NCBI GenBank assembly: GCA_050084515.1
Contig: CM114274.1
Span: 42,842,001-42,906,000, forward strand
DNA from: Blasia pusilla
Taxonomy: Eukaryota > Marchantiophyta > Marchantiopsida > Blasiales
Length of the DNA stretch: 64,000 bases
Reading direction: 5' to 3'
The notes under the pieces were generated by a model, which saw nothing but the letters and a program-made list of their open reading frames with translations, made no database searches and was not told the DNA's origin. This document shows, piece by piece, positions 33,796-45,126 of the stretch; positions within the stretch are counted from its first letter, which is position 1, and every line of letters starts with the position of its first letter. The position numbers were made by a program, and so were the translations under genes.

Positions 33796-34086
33796 TTTTT
33801 CCGGAAATGCCTCCACCTATGTCCACGACGAATCCCTTGATCAATTGCCTTGCTGATGTCGATATGGGAGCTCGAATCGCCTTGATGGGTAGCTCGAATC
33901 GTCCCGCGATCGCTCGGTCGAACCGTCTCGCTGTCGATGCGTCGAACGGTCTCGCTCTCGTTCCCTCCTATCGACTCGCGATGTGTCGCCGTGTGAAATT
34001 CCCCTTCGTATCTGATCAACTGCTGCGCGAGAGAGTGAGGAATGAATATCGCGAAATGAGAAACCAAAAATGAGCGATTTCTGCCC

Positions 34087-34094
34087 TATTTATA
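34087..34094 (-). promoter_or_regulatory. TATA box of M4 gene B
   Basis: TATAAATA on the minus strand in the same GAAAAGTATAAATAGGG context as M2, upstream of the ATG at 33795. Confidence 0.7.
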
Positions 34095-34182
34095 CTTTTC
34101 TAGCCGTTGGGCTGACCGTTGGGTCCCGTCGTCCTTTCGACGGCGACGTGCCGGATGTTACGGAAGTCCAGACGTGAAAAAT

Positions 34183-34850
34183 GGCAACCCGTGGGAGTCC
34201 GACAGGTTGCGCGGCTCCGCCATCCTGGGTACATCGCCACGTGCGTGAGCAACCCGTCGGAGACCGACGGGTTGAGCGCCTCCGTCGTCTTCGGAAAAGA
34301 ACGCGAGGTATCCGCGCAACCCGTCGGAGACCGACATGTTGCGCGCCTCTGCCATCCTGGGTACGTCGCCACGTGCGCGAGCAACCCGTCGAAGATGGAC
34401 GGGTTGAGTGCCTCTGTCGTCTTCGGAAAAGAACGCGAGGTACCCGTGCAACCCGTCGGAGACCGACATGTTGCGCGCCGTGTTTGGGACGGGAACGGGA
34501 CGTATCTTGGGCAATTCGTCGGAGACCGTTGGGTTGCACGCTTCCCTCATCAAGGGTTAAGAACGAGGGCTTCCCGTGCAAGTCGTCGGAGTCTGGCTGG
34601 CTGCACCACAAGGCGAGGCCCTTGCGCAACCCGTTGGAGGGCGACGGGTTGCACGCCTTGCCGTCTTTGGGCTCAAAAGCGATGCACCCGCGGAACTCGT
34701 CGGGATCACACGGTTTGCACGCCTCCGGCATCTTCGGGCAAGAAGGAGCGGTATCCAAGCAACTCGTCGGAGAGCGACGGGTTGCTTGCTTCGACAATGT
34801 TTAGCAGAAGCATGCAACCCGTCCGATGCCGACGGGTTGCAGGCTTCGGT
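34183..34850. repeat. M4 intergenic palindrome array between genes B and A
   Basis: Eleven units start near 34183, 34249, 34316, 34381, 34448, 34511, 34577, 34624, 34692, 34759 and 34814, with a mean spacing of 63 bp. Two-unit blocks (about 132 bp, with CCATCCTGGGTAC and CGTCTTCGGAAAAGAACG spacers) are themselves repeated, so the array has grown by unit duplication in part. Confidence 0.9.
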
Positions 34851-35046
34851 TAGCTTCGGGTAATTTTTGAGTTACCAGGACTCGGCGGGTTCCAAGTTTG
34901 ATCGCAACCCTCGCTTCCCAAATCCGGTAACATATTGCAACAGAATTGAATGTGTTACAGAATTGGATCCATTGTGTCAGACAATGTCACCCACCGAATT
35001 CATCTTGTCAGTAAAAATCTGTGAGGAGTATCTGTTTCCTATTCAC

Positions 35047-35055
35047 TATAAATTA
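35047..35055 (+). promoter_or_regulatory. TATA box of M4 gene A
   Basis: TATAAATTA, 52 bp before the ATG at 35099. This predicts a very short leader of about 20 bases, unlike gene B. Confidence 0.7.
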
Positions 35056-35098
35056 AATATTCTCATTCTCAATCTCCTCCCATTGGAATCTTCTTGGA

Positions 35099-37110
35099 AT
35101 GGATAATTATGTTAAGCTCACTTGTGGCAGTCATCTGGCGGCCCTTCCTCAATCGGAAATCATTCGACCCCAAGCTCGTGAGTCTTTCATAGTAGTGGAT
35201 GAAAATTTTATGTCTGTTCGATTTCTTCTCCAAATTGGAACCATCTTTGTATCCAAAGATGTTAGGATGGACGGTACGGAAGACATAATAGGTGAGACGG
35301 TCCAGCCAGTGACCCAAGACCGTAAAGTATGAAATCTCCTACCTCTACCAAATGGTCAATACAGAGTTTACGGCCTGCCCCTGAATTCGTCTGTTTCCCA
35401 AGTAGACGGTCTAGAATTTCCTAGTGCTCCGAGCTCTACGTTTGCAACTCCAAGCTCTGCAGATCCGGCTTCAACTCCAACTTCGCACGCTCGTAACAAT
35501 GTTGTTTTTCGTGAAGAGATTCCGGATGTTATCAACCTCAGTGGATCTGTCGGACACCAATAGGGCCCTCTGTCCGCCTACTCGTTCCTCTTGCGAGTAT
35601 CAGGCAATAGTTTGCTTTCGTCTCTGCCCTTGAAAATGTTCAAGCACATTCTTGTCGACTAGTTGCCGCCCACGTACGATGGTAATTGCATTTTTGAGTT
35701 GCCTCCACTTGCTGCTCCTGCTCAAAAGAAGGATGGAGGGCGCCTGAAGGGTATGGACAAAAAGTCTGATTGTCATCGATGGTGCAGGCTTCAACGGACC
35801 AGTGCTTCAATTCCAGATGGTCCTTGGATTGTCTCCCGCCGCCAATGCGTGGGAGCCTTGCAATGTAGAAGTCCAGCATGCCCGTATCTAGAGCGCAACG
35901 GGCGAGTCAATACGTCGCAATTCCCTCCCAAGAATGCAGAAACTCCATACGAGGTCGGTGCCACCATACCGCCGGGAGGCCATCGATGTCCTCATTGTCA
36001 GGCATCGCCCTTCTGCGTTGGAGCGTGTCCTACATACATATTTTTCATTGTCCATGACTTGGGCTCCACGTCAGAGTATACAAGGCTGGCTGTCCATGTT
36101 GGCTCCCACACTTATCCTGTGACCGATGCAATTCAAAGACACATCAAGGAGGATGTGGCGAAGAAAGTAGCCGAGGTCTACAGAAACTCTCCGGGTTCAA
36201 AGCCCGGAGTGATCAAGCTCACAACGGCATCACAAATTTGTGAACAATTTCTTGGAATCCCTGGACAGGGCGAGATCACGGCGGTTGAGGAGAAAAAACT
36301 CTGGGAAAATCTCGCATTTTCGCTGATCTGAATGCTTCGGAATTTTCTTTGCGTCAAATACGAGTTCTGGATGGAAAGACGGCCGAAATGGATGCCATCG
36401 CCAGAATCAAGGCCAACTCCAGATTTCCATTCATTCAGAGATGGCAGTTCATGGGCCAAGGAGGCGAGGGATCCAGGGCCTATGTCTTCAAAATGTCAAC
36501 CACAGGTCCGTCGAGTGGCCTCGATCTTATAGATCGAATGAGGGAAGGGGAAGATCTTTACGGGAGCTGGGTAAGCTTTGATATTTGCTCTGAGTCTGAA
36601 CGGATGGTTGACAATGGGTGCTCACGTTTATGACCATGTGGAGAAGGGACTCAGAACTATATTTGTCTGTGAAGTAAAGGCAGAAGACGTTGGCAGTTTG
36701 AAGATGTGCTGGTTACTCTTATTGGAGGTGGTGAAGGAAAACAAAAGACCACCTTCGGAAATTTATGGGTTGATGGAGGACAATGCACAACCTGGGTGGA
36801 TTGCTATCCGGGAAGTGTTCTGGGGTGGAGAGGTTCAACCGGAGAGGGAAAGGTCGGATGCTTTCCATTGGCAAGCATGATCTGTGACCGGTACACCAAA
36901 TCTTGCATCAAGGAGAATAAGAGGACAGAGCATGTCACTCTACTCCAACGCTGCAAGGACAGCAAAACCTTGAAGCAGGCCATGGAATGCCAAGAAGAAC
37001 TTCATGGGTGGTGGAGGAAGCATGCGATTGAGGGGAATTACAAAGAGTTGTGCTCTTGGTTGAGTTGGTGGACTGTACGTATGAGACAATGGGGAAACTT
37101 CATGCGGCAG
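35099..37110 (+). pseudogene. M4 gene A exon 1: MULE transposase N-terminus and D-D core
   Basis: Starts MDNYVKLTCGSHLAALPQSE. An open frame of 222 codons (35663-36331) covers the Cys/His region (CRSPACPYLERNGRVN, GGHRCPHC, HVGSHTYPVTD). The next open frame carries IQRWQFMGQGGEGSRAYVFK and the likely first Asp (SFDIC). The second Asp region here reads LMEDNAQPGW in place of FMADNAQPGW. Stops at about 35330 and 35560 and shifts near 36331 and 36600 break the gene. The donor CAG-GTGAGT at 37110 is intact. Confidence 0.82.
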
Positions 37111-37548
37111 GTGAGTTCACTATTTTGTCTTGTCAAGCTCACGCTGAGAATTGTTTGTAAAGTTGTAGCTCAGGGTGAGAAGTGTGGGAATTATATGGAT
37201 TTCAAACCCAAGAAACCAAGCAAGCTGTCGGATGCGACGGGTTGCCCGAGTGTGCAACCCGACGGAAACCGACGGGTTGCATCCAGATGTTTGGTGCAAC
37301 CCGAGTGTGCAACCCGTCGGGACCCGACGGGTCACAGAGTCGTTCATGGGATGCCTCGGCCTTGCAAGCCGTCGGGTTCCGACGGGTTGCAGTAGGTGGG
37401 TTTAAGGTTACAACACGTCGGGACCCGACGGGTCGCAGAGTCGTTCATGGGATGCCTCGGGCATGCAACCCGTCTGGTTCCCACAGGTCGCTTATTTCTT
37501 TGACTCCTAAGTTATTTTCGTTCCCTTCTAACATTGCCGTCGTTGCAC
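37111..37548 (+). repeat. M4 gene A intron with palindromes
   Basis: Five or six palindromes between 37215 and 37495 (for example CAACCCGTCGGGACCCGACGG). The acceptor reads GCAC instead of GCAG, so normal splicing of this copy is doubtful. Confidence 0.78.
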
Positions 37549-39054
37549 GGATTGAACGTTAATGAAAATGCCCTCTGCCCCAACACAAGTGGAGCAGAAA
37601 GTGTTCATTCCTCTTGGAGGTCGTCACAAGCATGCCAACGAATATCACTTGTGGAGGCATGCCAACAAGACCAGGCAAGAGCAATGCTACAGTCTGCAGC
37701 ATCCCATATCTTTCTCACAAAAGGCATAACAAAAGGAAAAGGGCCGTCGATCTACGAGCTCTATGTCAGGGCGGCTGTGAGATCTGGTGATGAAAAATTG
37801 TATGTCGAAGCCTTCAACTGGTGCGTAGCTGGAACTCCACTCGAGCAAGACGTACACATAGGTGGGGATATTCGTGGGCGGGTTTCAAGACGTCCCATAC
37901 AGATGGTGGTAGAGCAGTCCGAACGAGACTCGTGGAGACCATATAAGTATCTTGACTTCAGGCAGGTGAAGAGGCAACATCGAGGAACGAATCCGGTGAT
38001 TGATTTGGATGAGGAAATTACGCCGCCCAAGTATTCGGGGACCCCAGCCCGTCCCAAATCCGTGATGGAGTTACTTCTCCAAAATCAGTGAATGTTTTAT
38101 TTCAAAAGCCCTCTGTTCTTCGGGAAGTTCGCAACATCCCGTCCTTTCAGGGTGGTTCAACAATATGGGATTCCGGAAATGGAGGTGGATTGCAACCTAA
38201 AACGGTGGCATATATCTTGGAGCAACCCAGGACGTGGACCCACCTGCAGGGCAGGATCGGATGGCATTAGGAGAGCATGCGGCACTTTCCTAAATAAGAA
38301 CTGTACAAGGACTGGACGACCTCTGCGTGGGTTTTGGGGACTCAAAACCTTTGATCGTTTCACGAGGACCGGGGATCAATTGAAGTACTTCTTCTGCCCA
38401 AATGAATCTTGCGCTTTCCGGAAGTCTTATCCGGCTGCCATTGGAGCTCCCGGGAATACCCCCACTCTTTGGCCCATTGCCGCAGGCACGAACTGCACTC
38501 AAGACGAAGTGGACAATCTTACAAGTGTCGGTTTCAGACTCGTAGACGGAGGAAGTTCGGAGCATGTTTGCATAACAGAGACCTTCGCATTTCGTATTCA
38601 ACCCAAGATTGATGTCAAGATGTACCCGGAGAAGGTGGATGATCTCAATCCATTATTTCTGTTTGAGTCTAGAAATGGGGTGGAGAGAAACAGAATGTGC
38701 ATGCCAACGGTGGAGAGAGCAAAGCGAATTGCAGCAGCTCGGGAGGCAAAAATGGAGATCATCTCCACGAAAGATGTCTTGAGTGGCAATGGAATAGGAA
38801 GGATGTATTGGGTCAAGAACAACACTGTAAATTCAAGTGTCACACGGGTGTATGTGGTGCACATCTGTTGCTTTCCCACATGTTCATGTGATGACTTTGT
38901 CCAAAGAGAGACAAGTGGCAAAAGGTATTTCCCTTGTAAGCATATGTACTATGTGTTGCTGGTAGTTTTAAGAGAGTCGGAGATAGGAGTAGGAATCCAC
39001 CAACCAATTCTGTCCCTCAAAGAAGTTCGAAGTATTTTAAACAATCCACTTTGA
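37549..39054 (+). pseudogene. M4 gene A exon 2: catalytic Glu and SWIM finger
   Basis: The longest preserved exon 2 in the window: 37549-38091 is open (NTSGAESVHSSWR with the likely catalytic Glu, then SIYELYVRAAVRSGDEKLYV), and 38092-39054 is open (GLKTFDRFTRTGDQLKYFFC, then CSCDDFVQRETSG and FPCKH, the SWIM finger). A single stop at 38089-38091 after LLLQNQ separates the two. M2 reads through this point, so a small frame change rather than two genes is the likely explanation. The stop at 39052-39054 is shared by the family. Confidence 0.83.
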
Positions 39055-39449
39055 GGATGCAAAGGAGGTTTTAGATTGTACTTTTATTTTTTTCTCAACC
39101 TTCACTTCGAGCTTGAACTCTATTCAGCCCCGGGCAAATGACACATTATTTCGAGACCTTGGATGGAAAAAGTGATTGGTTCCACACTTATGATTCCACT
39201 GATTTTTCAGTTTTCTAAATTTTATGCAATTTGCAACTCGCCGGACTCAGAGGGGTTGCCAAAATATGGAAGAGGAAAGAAAAACTGTGGGACTGCTTAA
39301 TATATGAACAAAAAAGTGCAAAAAATTTCAAACAAAAATTTTCCTCTCTTCAACCCAACGGAAACTCTCTTCAAAAAAGAGTATCTATTTCGGTTGACCC
39401 TAGTTTCCTCTCTCCTCTCTCCTCTCTTCCTCTCCTCTTACCGCACCTC

Positions 39450-39458
39450 CACTTGTGT
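39450..39458. repeat. M4 target site duplication (right)
   Basis: CACTTGTGT, identical to 28041-28049. Confidence 0.95.
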
Positions 39459-39991
39459 TGGGGCAGAGGGCATTTTCATGAATGTTCAATCCTTGCAACA
39501 ACGGCACTGTGAGAAGGGAACCAAAATATCTCTATGAGCAAAGAAAAAAGCTACCTGTCAAAACCAAAGGGGTTGCAAGTTAGAGGCATCCCATAAATGA
39601 CTCTATAACCCGTTGGTTTCCGACGTGTTGCAACACCCAGGAACCACCTAGTGCAACCCGTAGGATTTCGATGGGTTGCAAGTAAATTTGGCCATGCGAC
39701 TTGCAACCCCTCCTTTTCTGACTGGTTGCACTATCAGGAAACCCGTCAACTCGTGTGATTCCGACGGGTTGCAAGTAAATTTGCCGTGCGATTTGCAACC
39801 CGTCGGGTTCCGACTTGTTGCACACTCAGGCAACCCGTGGATAAGCGACGGGTTGAACACTTAGGGAGGGAACCTATCGCATCCGACAAGTTGCTTGGTT
39901 TCTTCAGTTTGAAATCCCTATAGTGCCCATGCTTCTCACCTTTAGCGCAATTCTTCAAACAATTTTCAGGGAGACAAATTAGTGAACTCAC

Positions 39992-40801
39992 CTCCCGCAT
40001 GAAGTTTCCCCATTGTCTCATTCGTACAGTCCACCAACTCAACCAAGAGCATAACTCTTTGTACTTCCCCTCAATCGCATGTTTCCTCTACCACCCATGA
40101 ATTTCTTCTTGGCATTCCATGGCCTGTTTCAAGGTTTTTCTGTCCTTGCAGCATTGGAGTAGAGTGACATGCTCCGTCCTCTTATTCTCCTTGATGCAAG
40201 ATTTGGTGTACCGGGTCACAGATTGTTGCCAATGGAAAGCATCTGACCTTTCTCTCTCCGATTGAACCTCCCCATCCCAAAACACTTCCCTAATAGCAAT
40301 CCATCTAGGTTGTGCATTGTCTGCCATGAACCCATACATTTCAGGAGGTGGCCTTTTGTTCTCCTTCACCACCTCCAATAAGAGTAACCAGCACATCTTC
40401 AAACTGCCAACGTCTTCTGCTTTTACTTCATAGACAAATATAGTTTTGAGTCCCTTCTCCATATGGTCATAAACGTGAGCACCCATTGTCAACCATCCGT
40501 TTAGCACTCTGTAGCAAATATCAAAGCTTACCCATCTGCCATAAAGATCTTCCCCTTCCCTCATTCGATCTATAAGATCGAGGCCACTCAACGGACCTGT
40601 CGTTGACATTTTGAAGACATAGGCCCTGGATCCTTTGCCTTCGTGGACCATGAACTACCATCTCTGAATGAATGGAAATCTGGAGTTGGCCTTGATTTTG
40701 GCAATGGCATCCATTTCGGTATCTTTCAACATAGTTTGTCTTTCCATCCAAGACCGTCCACAACAAAATTTGACGCAAAGAAATTCGAAACATTCAGGAT
40801 C
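39992..40801 (-). pseudogene. M3 gene A exon 1, 3' part
   Basis: About 188 codons are open from 40651 to 40088 and carry both Asp-containing blocks of the transposase core (SFDICYRV; GFMADNAQPRW). Beyond 40651 the frame is shifted. The N-terminal Cys/His region is deleted. The exon is separated from its 3' exon by an intron at 39493-39991 and from most of that exon by the 11.4-kb M4 insertion. Confidence 0.78.
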
Positions 40802-41100
40802 CTATTGAAGTACTTAGCCCTAAAAATCTATCAAAGAGATCATCAATCCTTGGAAGAGGGTAAATTTTCCTCATACTCACCTTACTTAGCGCAAGGTAAT
40901 CCACACGAAGTCTCAACTTCCCATCCTCCTTCACAAAGAGAATGAGCGCTCCATCCACCGACTTGCTAGTTGTGAGTTCACTCGTCTACTTTTTCAACTC
41001 AACAAGTTCCTTGTGTGAAGCCTTTGAAGGTGGTTGAGATCCGGGTATGACCTCTACCTTATGATCAACTGCCCTATGTGGTGGCAACTCAGTCGGAAGG
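40797..41100 (-). pseudogene. Ty3/gypsy reverse transcriptase fragment (G3)
   Basis: The minus strand gives LPPHRAVDHKVEVIPGSQPP, then ALILFVKEDGKLRLRVDYLALSK, then KIYPLPRIDDLFDRF and AKYFNRI, the ordered N-terminal motifs of gypsy RT (GAPVLFVKKKDG, RVDYRALNK, YPLPRIDDL, KYFSKIDL). Two stops and one shift interrupt it. It is a different gypsy lineage from G1. It fills the junction between truncated M3 and copia-2. Confidence 0.78.
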
Positions 41101-41229
41101 TCATTTGCACCTTTCATCAGTATACTTTCACGAAGTATTGCATTTGCAACTTTCATCAGGTCTCAATTTCTACCTCTCATACATCTAGAAGATCAAGATA
41201 TCGGGGGAGCAATATCATTAGCCCCCGAT

Positions 41230-43165
41230 ATGTTGGTTTGGTTGGGGGATCTTATTGTTATTTGGCAGTTTGTTATTTTGCACCACCGTCCATCCATGCT
41301 TATCTACTCAACACGCACTTACAATCGAAGTCAACCGTTCCATCGACTTATCGGGGATGTTCTCAAATATCAAAGCAAGGGCGAAGTCTTTCTGTATCTG
41401 TTATGCTCATGTTCCTTTTGAGAGACGTAAAAAATTAGACCCCAAGTCTGAAAGATGTATCTTCATTGGCTATGCTGATGGAAATAAGGGATATAAGTGC
41501 TACATTCCATCCTCTAGACAGTTTATTATTAGTCGAGATGTTGTCTTTGATGAGCTAAAGTCATGGTATGCTCCATCTGAGCCTATTCCACCTCTAAACT
41601 TATCTGTTGAGGGGGAGAATATGACTATAAACCAACTGACATTATCTTCAACTTCCCCAAGTACTAGTGTAGGATTAGGAGAGGTTCATCCGTTAAATCT
41701 ATGAGTCCATGGACGGAAGAGTACATATTCAGTCTGTTAACACTAATCAGAGCTCGAGTCAGGTGTCAGAGGCATCTACCTTTGAAGAACAGTCTACTTA
41801 CACATCCAGTTCATAGATTCATAAATGAAGGTTTCCTTGCGACACATCATGCATATATGATGACTACCCTTCAAGAGCAAGAGCTGAGTTGTTTTGAAGA
41901 AGTTGCGAGTAAAGCCGAATAGATTGAAGCTATGGAGGAAGAGCTTGCTGCATTAAGATATCAACAAACATGGGAGCTGGTTGATATACCTTCCGGTAAG
42001 GAAGCTATTGGTTGCAAATGGGTTTACAAAATCAAATGCAATCAAGATGGTACAATTAACAGAACAGAAACGAGATTGGAGGCTAAGGATTATGCACAAC
42101 AATATGGTATCGATTATGAGGAAACATTTAGTCCTATTGCAAAGATGGCGACTACGAGAACAGTGGTTGCAGTTGTAGTAAGTAAGAAGTGGAGATTACA
42201 TAACATGGACGTCAAGAATGCCTTCTTGAATATAGATCTATACGAGAAGGTATATATGACTCAACCACCCAGATACAAGCATCCCAAGTTTCCATTTCGC
42301 GTATGCAGGTTGAAGAAAGCTCTATACGGGCTCAAACAAGCTCCAAGAGCTTGGTATGGCAAGATTACATACATCCTACAAGAGTTGGGTTTTAGGGTAT
42401 GTGATTTTGACTCCTCGTTATATGTCTTGAGAGGACAAGATCCTACAGTTCTCATTGTGTTGTATGTTGACGATCTCTTGATAACTGATCTACTGAAGAA
42501 ATGGTACAACAAGTCAAGCTTAAGTTACAAGCAGAATTTGATATGAAGGACTTGGGAGAACTCAAGTACTTCCTTGGTATTGAGTTTATGAAGGTTGGAG
42601 AGAGCATGTGGTTATTACAATGACAATTTGTTCTTCATATGCTTTCAAAATATGGTATGACGGCTTGTAAGCCAATCTCTACACCGTTGGACCAGAGCGT
42701 GAAGCTAAGAGTGGATGAAGGAGAGCCGCTTGCAGATTCTAATATGTATAGGCGCATGGTTGAAAGTTTCATCTATCTAACTATAACCAGACCAGATTTG
42801 AGCTATGCGATTGGCCTAGTGAGCTAGTTTATGCAAGCACCTCGAAAAACTCACCTTGATGTTGTGAGGAGGATTATGCGGTTTGTGAAATTCTCTATTC
42901 AATTCGGGTTTCAATTTGAACCTTCTCCGAGTTTTCAATTATAGGGATTCACAGATGCTGATTGCGCAGGAAGCGTGTCTAATCGACACTCCACATCTGG
43001 TTATTCATTTACTTTGGGAAGCGCAACTATAAGTAGGGCTTCAAAGAAGCAACCTACAGTTGCTTTATCTTTAACAGAGGCTGAGTACAGAGGAGCAACC
43101 AATGCAACATGTGAGGCGGAATGGCTTCATCGATTACTTGTTGAGATTGGTATTAGTAACTTAGG
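41230..43165 (+). pseudogene. Copia-2 integrase end, reverse transcriptase and RNase H front
   Basis: Integrase C-terminal motif (CYAHVPFERRKKLDPKSERC, IFIGYADGNKGYKCY) with shifts before it, then RT from 41932 (ELVDIPSGKEAIGCKWVYKI, ALYGLKQAPRAWY, VLYVDDLLI with the YVDD catalytic box near 42465), then RNase H ([31 protein letters not shown]). Stops occur near 41704, 42546, 42622 and 42827. No 5' LTR or gag is found; the 5' part is lost at about 41200. At 43165 the frame is cut by gypsy G1 and resumes at 53936. Confidence 0.82.
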
Positions 43166-43531
43166 TGTCATGATCATACGGATTATGTCGTAGAGTATAG
43201 GGTGCTAGTAGAGGCCATACCTTATGTAGGGCCGCAGTGTCTACGTAGAGATGCGGTTTCATACATAGGGTTGGGGGTTACTCAGTTGAGGGTGACTTTT
43301 CCAGTAGGGCCCACTCTTAGGTTGGAGGATATAGTGTGGAGTGCACTCAAAGAACAATTAGTTCTTTGAGTTGAGCCTGTTGCGTTGGGGATTAGCGTTG
43401 GTAGTGAGTAGAGCTCTTGGCTATGGTGGTTCCCGCAAGCTTCGACCTAGATTCTCCCATCATAGAGTGGATTTGGCTCGATTGTATATGATTCTATACG
43501 TGTTTTATGATAGTAGGTATTTCACGGATTT
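43166..43531 (+). repeat. G1 5' LTR, shared block
   Basis: Begins TGTCATGATCATACGG and matches 53463-53828 at roughly nine bases in ten. The end of the full LTR cannot be placed, because the 3' copy diverges after this block. Confidence 0.75.
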
Positions 43532-44407
43532 CACTCAAAAAACTAGAGTAGATCAATGGTAGCTTCGATTGTGGATTAGTAGGATCTGCTTAGGGCTGAT
43601 TGTGTACTCAGCTGTGGATGTTCGTGGCTTGTAGCCTATGTTGGAGGTGGGAATCTGGTGCGTGGTTTCTTAGGAAAGAAGCGCCTTGCTGAGAGCTTTC
43701 CAACGCGCTTTAGATCGCCGGATTCCGTCAAGGGAGTTGGAAGTTATCAAGGATTGAAGATTCTGGTTCGTGTTCGACGGTTTTCTGAAGAAGAGAGCTT
43801 GGAGTGCGGAAACTCTGTTGAAGTTCATCCAAATTGGGTGAGAGGTTCATGTTGCTACTTGTATTGTGATCTCATGTGAAACTATCTGCTTGAGTGTGTG
43901 GAGCGTTGCGAATTTCAGCGTGCATGAATCTGGGCGGAAGCGCTGTCGGATTTGCGATTCTGGAGGTGTATGGATAGCAAGTTTGTCTTATTTTTAGCTC
44001 AGAGTACAGAGCTTGTTTGTAGCTAATTTTTTTGGAGAGATAGCTATGGTGGTCAATTGAATTCTGGTTGAAACAGATTCAATTTTGGTTGAGGATTTGT
44101 GGACTAATTACTGATTGAAATTTCACAGACTAGCTCAAGGTCTGGCTATGGTGGACAGCAGATCGGAGGGACTGGTTGGTTGGTGATTCATTTGTTGTTG
44201 GAGACACCTATCCCATTGGGGATGCTTTGGTTGGGCCTCTCTCCATAGCGAAGCATGGCAAAGCGTGGCGAATGGGCATGTCTCGAGCATTTTGAGGCTT
44301 CGAGGCAACTCGTGGTAGCTTGGGGCGAGTGGGCATGAGAGGCGGAGTAAGGAGCAAGGAGCAAGCAAGCAAGCTTGCTTGCGTGGGCGTGAGGCAGTTT
44401 TTGAAGG
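43532..44407 (+). other. G1 remaining LTR or leader, non-coding
   Basis: No domain recognised. Contains short open frames only. Probably the rest of the 5' LTR, since it lies between the shared LTR block and gag. Confidence 0.4.
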
Positions 44408-44532
44408 ATTTGTGATTTGAGTGTTGCATAACTGGTCACCCATCTTTGGGCTATTCTACCTGGAAGACGCTTAACTGCTGAGTTCTTAACTATGCCAGTG
44501 TACACACTGATATAGCTCATTTGGTGCCGTTC
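44408..44532 (-). pseudogene. 5S rRNA-derived sequence inside G1
   Basis: The minus strand contains GAACTCAGCAGTTAAGCGTC and CAAAGATGGGTGACC in the right order and spacing, matching the internal promoter of plant 5S rRNA genes (box A AGTTAAGCGT, box C GATGGGTGACC). Weaker matches continue to both 5S ends (ATGAGCTATATCAG ... CACTGG; TTATGCAACAC). It is too diverged to be a working rRNA gene. Cassandra-type plant retroelements and SINE3 elements are known to carry 5S-derived promoters. It runs opposite to the G1 genes. Confidence 0.7.
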
Positions 44533-45126
44533 GGAGATATGTTAGGCGCTTTATGCATCTAAGGTTTTTGGTTGATGGACCTCTAGCGCATAGTGCGGTG
44601 TAGCCTCTCCGTGTAGGTGATATTTTTAGGTGCTGCGAGTCCGACTAGCACGTCATCGACCCGCGGCGAAGTAGCTATTGCGTTAGAATTGTGTGGTGGG
44701 TTCTGTGGATTCAGGGGGCGCTACGTTTGGTGGATTGTGTTACCTTGATTTCCATTTGCGATTGGAGGGTTGTCATTGGACTTCTTGTGTTTGGATCCCC
44801 TCCATCATTGCTTCTTGCTTGCGCGCCCATTGTTAGGGTTGACGCTGATTTCCAGAGTAGTGTTACTCATGTGTGCTACCGGTAGTGAGGCTAGAGTGAT
44901 GACCAGTAGACCGTGGGAGGCTTCTTGTGGTGATGACAGGTTAGGTTGCCTACATCCATAGCTAGTAGAGCTAGAATAGTACAGCGACATCGACGTCACT
45001 TGGTTACTTAGTGGTGGTAATTTGGTGGTGGTGCGGCATCGGCGTTGGTCATCACGGAGCTGTCAGGTGGTCTGGTTGGGGACCGTGGTGGGGACAATGG
45101 TGGTTTCACACGAAGTGGATTGAGGT
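44533..45126 (+). other. G1 leader, non-coding
   Basis: Between the 5S-derived segment and gag. No primer-binding site matching a tRNA end was recognised and no coding domain is seen. Confidence 0.4.

Larger units (their letters stand above)
28050..39449. mobile_element. MULE copy M4, both ends present, 11.4 kb, nested in M3
   Basis: Runs from GGGGGCTGGTATTCTG at 28050 to ACCGCACCTC at 39449 with perfect 9-bp duplications. It is in the opposite orientation to M2: gene B on the minus strand (29736-33795), gene A on the plus strand (35099-39054). It is about 1 kb shorter than M2, chiefly because the methyltransferase part of gene B is deleted. The insertion site lies in the transposase gene of a sister element. 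Confidence 0.93.
39450..40801 (-). mobile_element. MULE copy M3, second part (truncated)
   Basis: Continues M3 after M4. 39450-39492 completes exon 2. 39493-39991 is the palindrome-bearing intron, with units near 39600, 39650, 39715, 39750 and 39800. From 39992 the minus strand encodes exon 1 (TVRMRQWGNFMRE, FMADNAQPRWIAI with the second Asp, SFDICYRVLNGWL with the first). The element ends abruptly at ATTCAGGATC near 40801, where a reverse gypsy fragment begins. Everything upstream in gene A, and all of gene B, is missing. Confidence 0.83.

Noticed and set aside
37549-39054. Two separate genes in M4 exon 2 (37549-38091 and 38092-39054)
   Set aside because: M2 reads through the same point in one frame, so the stop is a copy-specific break.
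44408-44532. Functional 5S rRNA gene
   Set aside because: Only the internal promoter boxes are well kept; the rest is too diverged and no T-run terminator in the proper place was identified.
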